Program-made: the position numbers and the translations under genes
Shown: in pieces, positions 47,266 through 57,400 of the stretch
How positions within the stretch are numbered: position 1 is the stretch's first letter
Layout: each line of letters starts with the position of its first letter
Source: Adineta ricciae
Taxonomy: Eukaryota; Rotifera; Eurotatoria; Adinetida; Adinetidae
NCBI GenBank assembly: GCA_905250025.1
Contig: CAJNOJ010000079.1
Location: 125,597-189,596 of the forward strand
Length of the DNA: 64,000 bases
Reading direction: 5' to 3'
The notes under the pieces: generated by a model
What the model was told of the DNA's origin: nothing
The model's database searches: none
The model's input: only the letters and a program-made list of their open reading frames with translations

Positions 47266-49043
47266 TTAGTGATCGGGATTGCCGAAATGTGAACATCGAT
47301 GATAATTGAGCCAGAAATGAAGTGAATATTCTCTTTCTAAATGACTGAAATCTCGCCCGCTGTTGCTTAACCACTCGATCATTTCATCCGTGATAATCTT
47401 TCGATCATGCGGGTAATTGAATGATACACTGGATAAATGATCCAAATTTTTAATTAAAAGAATCATATGTTCTAATTTTTCGATTTTTAGAGTCAAGTGT
47501 TCGACGGATAGTGGGACAATAGAAGAAAGATTTGCCATATCTACATGATATTGTCCATTAATATCTAATGGTAGGACACTGAGAGAGCGTAGATGAGAAA
47601 TTCGTTGAATAAATTTCGTTAAACTATCGACAACATTTGCGGCTGTCTTTTGGTTAAAATCGCTTTGAAAAGATAAATCCTGAAGTTGTGAAACATTGAT
47701 TAACATCGAAATAAAATGTGTCGAGTCAGTGGGCCATTCTCCACGAATGCTCAGTTTTAATTCAGTAACATTAGCGAAAAAGAAATCTTCTTTTCTTAGG
47801 TTCTAAAGACGAAAAATCCTTTACAGACATGATGTTGAGTACCACAACATACCAGTTTTGTTTTTATTTCCGATAAATTTATCGAGAGACATCGAACATG
47901 TTTCATGATAGTTGAATGATTGAATTTTCTCGGAGTGGTCGATAAGAGAATCGGATCGGGATCACAATTGTATTCGTATGAGGTGGAAGGAAACGGTACA
48001 GTAAAGAGTTTGACTTTGTGCAAACTTTTGATCGATTGACATTTAACAAACCATTGTTTATCTTCCAGCCAAAATGATGAACGGAATGGTTGAATCAAGA
48101 CTTCAACATCAGCATCACATTGATAGATACGGAGATGTACCTGGTAGAATACAAAGTGAAACAAACGAAGTGATAGAAGTTTTGCTTTGATCAACATTTT
48201 CCATTTTGATCCATCGATCAAGGAATTCGGCGTTGATAGAGAATTGATGATCTTTAGTTCAATAATTGATGGTGACAGTGACAGAAAATGTTCGAGCTGT
48301 TCAATGGATCGATTGGTGTCTTGTAGTGTCAGCGATGTCAATTGTCGATAGGATTTAGTAGGAAAACATCGATCTGTATCACTTATCCAACAATCATCTA
48401 TTCTTAATGTTCGCAATTGCGGACAATATCGAAGGATAATTTGATATTCATTGAATGTGATAGTTCCAACTGTGAGATGAGTGAGAGAAGATTCAGTAAT
48501 ATTCTTGAATATTCCTTCGATTTGATGCGCATATGTATTGAGTGAGAACGATTGCAGATTAGATTGATTGAGTCGTTGTGAGAGAAGGCAAAGCGTTGAC
48601 TTGCTTTGTTTACCTTGTGAATGGATAGAAAACGAAATCAATGAACAGGGAAATATATCGGTGAGAATACCATGAAGATCGGTCCAATCGATAGAACGGA
48701 ATGTTAATGAGCGAAGATGAGGAAAATAATGAATTCGAAAGCGAGTAAGAAATAGATCGATCTGGCCTGGCGTTGTATCTTCATCCGAGAGAATGATGGA
48801 AACGACGTTCTCGGGATAGATCAGACGACATATGATATCGAAATTTCTTTTGGATAGAGCACTAAAATCGATATGATAATGATTGAAACTGTTGGAAATC
48901 AAGTAGAATGTTTTCGCCACATAGCGGACAGAGAGAAGAATTGTTTCTGTGTCCAAATAAATGAGTATTCGGTATAGAATTTCAACAGGCAGTGTTGAGA
49001 GAGCTGGAGCACTTTGTGGCAACGGCATTAGAATTTTATTCAA
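47266..49043 (-). CDS. F-box protein with leucine-rich repeats
   Basis: Two exons (49043-47853 and 47802-47266) joined across a 50-bp intron in phase 0 give 575 residues. The N-terminus has an F-box (LSTLPVEILYRILIYLDTET). LRR-like segments follow: FPHLRSLTFRSIDW, CPQLRTLRIDDCW and YRQLTSLTLQD; they continue into exon 2 (VTELKLSIRG, VEHLTLKIEKLEHM). It is presumably a substrate adaptor of an SCF ubiquitin ligase. It belongs to the same broad family as the gene at 41885 but is not a close copy. Target unknown. Confidence 0.82.
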
Positions 49044-49506
49044 ATCATGCGATCAGTATGGTTGTCACATGCTTTCACTTTCGTTTCTTTATTTCTCTGG
49101 CTGCCTACGTTGATTTTGTTTGCTTAGAAGAAAGACTCACGTCAAAATGAATAATAGGGTAAACAGTATCACATCAGCAACAATTTCTCTTACGAACTGA
49201 GTTCATATTAAAATAAAGTACAAGGCCGAGGAAGACAAAAAATCGTTTAGTTGCACACTCTCAGTAACAACGAAAGTTCGAGCTGGTCAAGACATTGACG
49301 ATAGCGCTGCCACATTCGCATGAGTTTACGGTTCACTTCCACGAGAAGGAAGGAAAAACATATCCATGGGAATATATCTCTTCGCTTATCATTGGACTAT
49401 TGATGAGTTGAATTATTTCCACTAACTCCATTGGTCATCTGAGAAAGAAAATGTATTAGAACACATTCATTCCGTCGTCGCCATTTAACAGTAAAACAAT
49501 TGTCGA
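49044..49506. other. intergenic, divergent promoters
   Basis: About 460 bp between the minus-strand F-box gene and the plus-strand membrane protein gene. I see no conserved element. Confidence 0.5.
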
Positions 49507-50133
49507 ATGTCGTCTTCAGCATTTAAACAGTTCTTAGTACACGAAGGACGCGGAAGGAATACACCGTGCGTTGTTGCGATCATTACAATAACATGTGGAC
49601 TATCTGTGTTAACTTTCATCTTTGGATTTCACGAATTATGGCAATTGAATGAAGTTATCGAAGCGCAATGTCAAGTCAATTCTTCAGATGTGGGATTTTC
49701 TGGCGGAAGTCTATGGAGAGCGTTTTGGAAAGTACAAATTTTAAATGATCAGAACAAACAAATAGAAGAACGTGAAGTTACGATTAAATCGTACAGTTCA
49801 TACTTCACTGAATCAGGAGCACGCGATGCTGCTCAAAAGAGAAAAGTAAATAGGCTATTGATTTCCTATACATAAACTAGTTTCTTCTTTTCTAAATAAA
49901 ACTAGGCCAATGAAATTTATCCGTGCTATAAATATCGAGATCATCCGCTGGGATCCATGTGGTCTTGGCGTTGGAAGAAACCATCGAAATTGAAAGCATT
50001 TCTTATCCTATCTAGTGGCCTAGTTTTGCTGATCTCGGGGTGTGTATTGTACATACTTCGAAGAGTTTACAAAGCACAAGCGACAGGACAAACAGAAATA
50101 GGAATAACAGAGCGTCTTGATGTAGAAACGTGA
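49507..50133 (+). CDS. small two-pass membrane protein
   Basis: Two exons (49507-49845 and 49906-50133; phase 0, 60-bp intron) give 188 residues that I do not recognise. TM1 (VVAIITITCGLSVLTFIFGF, residues about 22-41) and TM2 (AFLILSSGLVLLISGCVLYIL, about 144-164) bracket an extracellular or luminal loop of about 100 residues. The loop has Cys in EAQCQVN and YPCYKYRD, which may form a disulfide. The tail is short and polar. The topology, two TMs with a large Cys-containing loop and short ends, recalls BK-channel beta subunits, but there is no convincing motif. The function is unknown. Confidence 0.7.
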
Positions 50134-50273
50134 AATTCTTTTCTTCTTGCTACAAAAAAAACATCAACTGAATTTGTATTACCATTTGTGAATATCGAAA
50201 AGTTCTTTTTTACGTCTATGTTTTAAAATAAAACATTCACTTAGATTAGAAGAAAAAGCATAAATTAATACGT

Positions 50274-50574
50274 CTATTTTAATGTCCAAAAACTTCGACG
50301 ATTAAGTTTGGTACGACGAATATAAGCAGGATATTGTTCTCTGAATTCTCGTATTAGACGGTAGGGTGCGTATTGGCAAATGTAACCATGAGTATGCCAT
50401 TGTAACGGAATCTTTTTATTACGTAAAAACTCCACCTACAACGTCAGAACGATTTGGAGAAGGCATGTGTCTGCTTTGACTTACTACATCTAAGGTGGCA
50501 TCGATATCGTCGACATCGCTTAAATGAATTATCAACGGTCCAGAATTTAGATTACAATTGTCCCATGAAAGCAT
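50274..50574 (-). CDS. small two-exon protein of unknown function, 83 aa
   Basis: Two exons, 50574-50485 (30 codons) and 50435-50274 (53 codons plus stop), are joined in phase 0 across a 49-bp intron with good GTAAGT and TAG borders. The protein has a polar N-terminal half (HLSDVDDIDATLDV) and a strongly basic, aromatic C-terminal half (WHTHGYICQYAPYRLIREF, ending RRTKLNRRSFWTLK). A stop lies upstream in frame of the ATG, so no longer version is visible in that exon. I do not recognise it. The clean intron with uninterrupted frame on both sides argues that it is real; it may be a fragment of a once larger gene. Confidence 0.5.
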
Positions 50575-50954
50575 GTGTACGAATTAAGGAGACTCTAAAT
50601 ATAAATGTGCGATAATTTCATTAACTCCTATAGAATTTGGTGATTTAATTTTTGTCAAGGTAATGGCAGTAGCAACGAGAAAGGTAAAACACTCAACTTT
50701 CGTTGTTAATATGAGAACGCGACGACTGTTTTACTTTCTGCATGTGATTGTCCTCGACAAAAGTCTAGCGAAAGCACCCAATTTCAATGAATTCTTTTTA
50801 TTAATTTCATGTTCGACTAGTTACTCTGCTATTTTTCTTTTCAAGCATAAGATTGAAAAACAGAACGACAAATGAAAAGAGTCACATGTTTTTTTCTCTT
50901 TCATATCGTTTCAGATGATGTGCGAGTGTTAGAAGAATTACTTTTTTTTATTTC
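50575..50954. other. intergenic
   Basis: About 380 bp between two divergent genes. A plus-strand frame at 50663-50875 is not supported by any similarity or splice context. Confidence 0.5.
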
Positions 50955-52258
50955 ATGGCTGATCATAGCTCAATGATGAAACAATGGCAATTCACTCGAT
51001 CTGGAAAGCCTCGAAATATATTGACCATAACTGAAATACCTATTCCAACAACATGTCCGGACGACGAACTACTCATCAAAATTAGTTACGTCTCCTTGAA
51101 TTCGGCAATAGTACATCGACTTATGGCATACCGTGGTGTTCTTGACCCTGTTGGTGCATTCAGAACTCGACCTAGTGTGCCTGAAAAGGATTTCAGTGGA
51201 ATTGTTTGTGATTTAAGAGGTGCAAATGTGAAAGGATTTAACACAGGTCAGATCGGTTGAGATTAATTATACGTTGTTATCATCGTATTCTATGTGTTTA
51301 GGTGATCGAGTATTCGGAATGGGCCCAACAGCATTCCGAGAAATCGGACGAGGCGTTCTATGTGAATATGCTCTTATTAAACAAGATTCTCTAGTTAAAG
51401 TACCTGATGATATTTCAATGAAAGATGCTGCATGCTTTCCTGTCGCTGGTAGTACTATAAAACTTATGTTAACATCCTAAATCTTTTCTGATACGTATTT
51501 GAACTTTAAGGCATTACTGCATACTGTTTTTTGATGGAAAAAGCTCAGTTGAAGAAAGGAGACAAAGTATTTATCAACGGTGGATCGGGTGCAGTTGGTG
51601 TTATGGTAATTCAACTAGCACGCACCATTGTTGGACCTACCGGTCTAGTAGTGGCGACATGCACTGCAGCCAAGAGCGATGCTATTCGAAATCTAGGTGC
51701 AGATGAGGTATGCTTCTCAAGCTTCTATTAACGAAGAAGTATATTTGTTTCTTTCAAAGATTATAGATTATACAGCACATGATTTACCAGCTTTTCTTCG
51801 AGAACACTATAGTTCACGTCCGTTTGATGCTATCTTCGATACTGTGGGATCCGATCATGTACTCTATTCGAGTTCACCTGCATATTTGACTCCTGAAGGT
51901 CTTTTCTGTGCTATTGGATTGGTTGATTTTGGTAAGGTGTTGTAAGTAATAAACCTAATCTGAACTTTCACTTTTAGGCTCCACAGTGTGGGCAGGCACG
52001 AAGAGAATTTTACAATTGCTGAGTGCAATGATGGTACCTGTCTACCTTGGAGGTGTGCCTCGTAGATATATCTTCGAGCCTTTGAAAGTATCTCATGCAC
52101 GAATGGTTGCTATGGCAAAATTGGTGGAAGACAAGGCTTTCAAAGCTGTAATTGACTCGACATACAAATTTGATGGTGTACTCGATGCTTACGATCGATT
52201 GGTGTCTCGGCAAGTGATTGGGAAAGTGGTTGTTGAGGTGAACGCTGATCACGACTGA
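50955..52258 (+). CDS. NAD(P)H-dependent MDR oxidoreductase (quinone oxidoreductase-like)
   Basis: Five exons (50955-51246, 51302-51448, 51511-51707, 51760-51931, 51978-52258) with consistent phases total 1,089 bp and 362 residues. This is a zinc-independent medium-chain dehydrogenase/reductase: the GroES-like N-terminal domain (ELLIKISYVSLNS, PEKDFSGIV, GDRVFGM) is followed by the Rossmann fold with the dinucleotide motif GGSGAVGVMVIQLA. The phrase FDAIFDTVGSD and the C-terminal FDGVLDAYDRLVSRQVIGKVVVEV are typical of the zeta-crystallin/RTN4IP1 branch. The zinc-ligand pattern of alcohol dehydrogenases is absent. Substrate unknown, probably a quinone or enone. The stop is 16 bp from the convergent stop of the next gene. 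Confidence 0.9.
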
Positions 52259-52274
52259 ATTTCACTAAAAAATT

Positions 52275-54311
52275 CTAATCTTTATTTCCTGAGTCATACA
52301 AAATTTGACCTATTGTCATTGTCATTAAAAACTCGTCAGAACACGTAGATGAACGAGATTTAGCTACGGGTTGCAGTACTGTGGCGTGTTCTGTTGTTTC
52401 AGAAAGAAGATCGTTAACTCTACTCCAATTATCATGGAATTCTAGTACAAAAATATACTTTCTGGAAAGATTGAATGCTTTCTCATGATGTTCATACGAT
52501 TTTCGATAATTTCCATAGTCGAATTCAAGCAAACCTAGGTTATTATGTACTATTGCTTTTTCCAGTGGATGTCCATGTTCTTCTAACGATTGTTCAAACG
52601 AACTACGAGCATTTCTACAATCACCGTTCTTGTAATGCAATAAACCTAAACTGTTCCAGATACGTAAACGCGTGGGTCGTATATTATGATGGTATATTAG
52701 ATCATTCAGGGTTTTCGAATTCACATCTTTTTCTGATTCACTGGAAATAAGTTCTTCTGCTAATCTAAAGCTTTTCAGCGCATCACGGTATCTACCCTGT
52801 TCAGCTGCTAACGTTCCAATGTTATAATATGTATGTCCACGAATTTCGCGTGAAAGATCGGGTGTATCGAGCATACGATAGTAATAATTCTCAGCATTGA
52901 TTTTATCGCCCAGTTCTCGTAACACGTTTCCTAGTGACAGAAATGTGGGACCATTCGTCAGGCGTTGGTGGATCTCTTCGAGTTCAATGTCGATCTGATC
53001 GCAGAAGGTAAGTTTGACTTCCCAAACGAGACCATCTATGACCTCATCAATTTTCCACACAGAACCAACAGAAAAAAGAATTTCTCTTTCCTGTGGATGT
53101 TTACTTTCATTTGTAATATCGGCATATTTCATCTTTGTCTTTGTCGTACTGTCAATTGTCATCGTAAACATAACACTTTCATATCCAGAAATGTCCGTAT
53201 CTGCACCAGTATAATTCGCACTGACTACACAGCTTTTCGACGTCGAAAGGAAGCCATTAATGGATATTAAACTCCCACGGCTATCATTCAGTTGCTGCAG
53301 TACAGCAGTCGGTAGTTTTTTGCCATGAAAAACCAACTTTTCCGTCAACGAAGTATTTGAATTCTCCACATATGTAGTCAACCGTTGGTCCAGATGAGAT
53401 ATGTAATAACGGCATGTGAAAATTCGATTAAAATCTTCAGATCGAAGTGCCTGGTTGATCAGAGAATAGAGAAATTGATGTTCGGTGTAATATTTCACCG
53501 TGTGACTGACATCGTAGTTTGCTTTGAACTTATCGATCGATTTTAATTGGCTGGGATTTGACTTGTATTCGTTCCGAAAGTAACTGCACATTTCGTCCAG
53601 AGCGGACGCATCATGTTCCATCTCAAAGAGAATTTGATAAATTAAACGAAAGAGAACGAATCTCAGACAGTTTTTGTTTAAAAACTGACACCAGACTTGT
53701 TTATTAGTTAAATTAAATAGTTCAAATGCAGGAAACAGATCAGGTATGGTATCAGCAGCATCGCTCGGTACTTGATAACCAGGATCCATGTTTTTGAGTG
53801 CTTTCGTTAAATCCGTGTGAACATTTTTACATAAATCACCTATATTACTGCATACTGTCCAACCTTCTGAGCCATTACTGGGTACATCATCAATGTCTAA
53901 CTTTAATTCGTAGATGTAACTGTCTTTGAATCGCTGTTGTGCTGTTACAAATCTACATAAATTCTCAGCGTCTTCGCCGGAACTGATAAAGAAAATTTTT
54001 TTTAGACTTGTGTGACATAGAAACTCTGTTACTTCGTCCCTTGCCGTGGAAGTCTGCAGACGAAGAAATATTTCGTTCAGATTAAACTGTAAATCATCAC
54101 GTATGTCTTTCGAAATACTATCATTATAAAACCATACACACTGGCACTGCTGATTTTTCAGCGGCACTCTCGGTTGTGATTTGATACTGAAAGTAGATGA
54201 GATGATGTTCGTACAAAAAAAATTGAATGAAAAATACTTGGCAAACGATTGAAATGTAGACATCGCTTCATGAAGTTGTCGGCCGTGAGTGCGTCCTTCT
54301 TGCGGTAACAT
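52275..54311 (-). CDS. ART-TPR protein with His in the catalytic Arg position
   Basis: A single-exon frame of 678 residues; MSTFQSF at codon 17 (54263) is an alternative start. The N-terminal part (residues about 55-170) is a diverged version of the alpha/beta domain of the other ART genes here. The ART domain spans roughly 270-437. STS (356-358, FLSTSK) and Glu408-x-Glu410 (EREILF) are kept, but the usual VYRG is VFHG (His329), so the NAD-binding Arg is lost. Activity is therefore doubtful or altered. Residues about 490-620 hold three to four TPR-like repeats (YYNIGTLAAEQGRYRDALKSF, WNSLGLLHYKNGDCRNARSSF, HNNLGLLEFDYGNYRKSYEHH). It lies 120 bp downstream of the receptor-ART gene in the same direction. 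A good splice acceptor lies 16 bp upstream of the first ATG. Confidence 0.83.
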   Translation of the reverse strand: MLPQEGRTHGRQLHEAMSTFQSFAKYFSFNFFCTNIISSTFSIKSQPRVPLKNQQCQCVWFYNDSISKDIRDDLQFNLNEIFLRLQTSTARDEVTEFLCHTSLKKIFFISSGEDAENLCRFVTAQQRFKDSYIYELKLDIDDVPSNGSEGWTVCSNIGDLCKNVHTDLTKALKNMDPGYQVPSDAADTIPDLFPAFELFNLTNKQVWCQFLNKNCLRFVLFRLIYQILFEMEHDASALDEMCSYFRNEYKSNPSQLKSIDKFKANYDVSHTVKYYTEHQFLYSLINQALRSEDFNRIFTCRYYISHLDQRLTTYVENSNTSLTEKLVFHGKKLPTAVLQQLNDSRGSLISINGFLSTSKSCVVSANYTGADTDISGYESVMFTMTIDSTTKTKMKYADITNESKHPQEREILFSVGSVWKIDEVIDGLVWEVKLTFCDQIDIELEEIHQRLTNGPTFLSLGNVLRELGDKINAENYYYRMLDTPDLSREIRGHTYYNIGTLAAEQGRYRDALKSFRLAEELISSESEKDVNSKTLNDLIYHHNIRPTRLRIWNSLGLLHYKNGDCRNARSSFEQSLEEHGHPLEKAIVHNNLGLLEFDYGNYRKSYEHHEKAFNLSRKYIFVLEFHDNWSRVNDLLSETTEHATVLQPVAKSRSSTCSDEFLMTMTIGQILYDSGNKD

Positions 54312-54431
54312 GTAGAAGTTTTGACTATCTGAAGAAGATAAACTGATGAAATTTTACAGATCAATGTATTAGTTTACTGTTGTTAGGTTTGTAAATCAAT
54401 TTTTATATATTTCGAAAAAAAACACATTGGA

Positions 54432-57400
54432 TTACTCATTAGTTTTGAGTTCATCGAGCACCTTCCAGTAGTCCTCGATCGTTGAAATGTCCAGATGTTT
54501 ACGAGTCTCGAAATAAAGTTGATCTTTGAAAGGTTTTATATTGTGATTATTATATTCGATTTTGATGTGCCAGATAAGATCACATGTTTGCTTAATTGAA
54601 TTCAATCGGAATATAGTGCCGAGAGGAAAAATAAAAACATCTGGATGTGATAGACTTTGCGTGACTGTTGTTCCTTTAGTTAGCTGTATTTCCCATAGGA
54701 CCGCAACGAGGCCGTTGTCAACTGCTCTGCGACATAGTTGGACTGCAGATGAATAAGATCTTGATGCTGTAAGATAAGCGTAAAATTGTAGAAAGCAATT
54801 ATAATTTTTACGAATCATATCCATATTCCTTTTAGATGTGAGTTGAGCAACATAAACTGTAATCGACGAACGTATTTGATTTGATGACAAAGATTCAAAG
54901 GCGTTGGAAGTGTATGATAGCTCAGATTTCAACTTGTGAAAATAGTTGATTCTTTGAGTGAGTTCGGTGTTAATAAATTCAGGCACCGTTGGATTTGTAT
55001 TTGTCGAAGGTAATAAACTGGATAATATATCAAGGACCAGCTGAGAACGAATAAATTCTTTGTCACTTGGAATCAGATGCGCGAGAACTTCTGAATCAGC
55101 TCGAAGTGTATCCATTTTCACAGTATCGGCAAGAGTTTGACGATAGAAACAGATATCATTCGTAAGTTGTGCGAGAAGCTCCTTATGTGAAACAAATACT
55201 CCACTTACTTTCGAGCTTTCATACAATGAGCCAATGTTCTGCATGTCTCGCCATTGCCCACAAGCAAAGATGTATGTAGCATGTATCGACTGATGATTGA
55301 TCAGTTGTAGGAGATGCGTTAAATCCGTAGTACAGTCAATACATATAACTAAGGAAACTGACGATATATTATATCCATCAACAAATTCGAAACATTGTTG
55401 AACATTGTTAAATACGGGAAATTGTGCGTTCTCATGGGAAAAATGGAATTTTTCGTGATCGTGACTGTTACAGTATAGCGTAACAATGTTGGGGATGTTA
55501 TAACATTTTTCATCTTGACCGACCAGAAATGACGTACTGTGATAGGATAGAGTTTGCGACCTTAAGTTGCTTAGCAAGTTCGGCGATCTTGTCCATCGCG
55601 AGCATTTGGTCATAAGATGCTCTATATCTTGTTCTAACTGTTGTTGAATTTCATCTATAGACGACCAAGAACCGACAATTTTACTGTAACTGTCCATCCA
55701 AAGCGAATTTCGACTGACGTTTTGAGCGTCATGTATATAAATACGTTCGATATTCACACAGGAATGAACTAATGGCAGAATGATTCTTCCCCTACTAGCA
55801 GATACAACAAAATAGATCAGTTTCTTTTCTTCGGTATTTTTGTTGATTGATAGTAATCGCGAAGTACATTCCAGGTCGTCGGTAAGCAGTTCGATGTCAA
55901 TATACGCATGTTTGATCGGTTGTTTAGATGAGAAACTTACATCTCGACAGATAACGGATATATCTATATTTCGTTTTAACTTGATAGTTTCTTCACTTGT
56001 AACTAAAGAGTCAATGATGATAATAATCATGATTAATTAGAATCTTACTTGAGTCGGTGATAGGTTGTGCGTCATTGACAAGTGTAAGACCAGTAAGATC
56101 GGCGCAGTAAGAGCATACTGAATGAACTGAGATTCTATTGGTATGACACTCATCCTAGAACGTGCGGAACAGCGTACAAAACTGATGTAGCGTCGTTTTG
56201 TATACATTACTTTCAGCACCTGAATGTGTTCTGTCGGCGAAAATGATGATATGCCGTGTTCCATATAATCATTGGTCGATGCTTCGACAGTGTAGCTCTA
56301 AAGAATAAATTATTCATAGTTATAAAAGATAACATTACATTTACTTCGATAGATTGTAGTAGTTGCGGTATTTCTGAGGTGTCCGAAGTTGATTCCTAAA
56401 GACACACATCTCGCAAGATCATCAAAGATGTCGCAATCAAAAAGAAAACATACCATACTTGAATACGTGTTGTATTGAATGTTATTCGTTGTTGGAGCGT
56501 TTATAGTACCTGAAAATATGTCATCAATTAAGACAAGAAAGAGAAGCAATGGGCGACTATCAAAAGAAGACGCTGGCAGTGTAAAGTTATGACTTATCCT
56601 CATATGATTATACGTACTTCTTCTATTATTTAGTGAATAACATTGTCGTTTGTTTGATTCAGATAGCAACACGAAAAATATAAGCGACGAAAAAATCATG
56701 GTAGGTCCAGCCATGAGTATTGTTATGATTACAGAGTTAATCCATAATTTTGCATTTCTGTCATACGAATTTGATGGATAATTTGTTACAAACCATTTGT
56801 TTTTCAATCCATCAATTATATCTGATTTCTTCAAAGATGCTAGAGTGACACTTAGATCTTGTTCGTATAGCCATCCTTTTGGATAAACAATACCAAATGC
56901 ACTGTGATCAAAAGCTGGCCCAGCGAGTGTCAGATTACGATAGAGCGTGTTTGTTGAGTATTCTAAAACTCCCGAATCCATAATAGCCGCATCGATTGTA
57001 TTGTTCAATAACTTGTTATACATATCGTCCTTTGATTGCAGTGGATAAAAATTATGATTTCCTCCGGAAATTTCTCGTAAATAGTAGTCTTCGATCGATG
57101 AATTGGCAATAATACCCACGCGATTCGATGAAATTTTACCCTTTTTGATGTCATCTATGCCAGAAATCAGAACTTCAGATTTTGGAGCGGTCAACTCAAC
57201 TATTAATCTGGCAGCGAAGCATGCAAACGAAATAATACTTAACATTTGAAGGAAACAAGTGAGTAAGCAACCAACAGATCTCGCAATAGGTTCGTAACGG
57301 ATATTGATTTTCAATGGAGAATCAACGTATAGGAAAATCCAGCCTTTTCCCTCAAAAACGTTCAATAGCACAGTAGTCAATATCAATAGTCCAACGTAGC

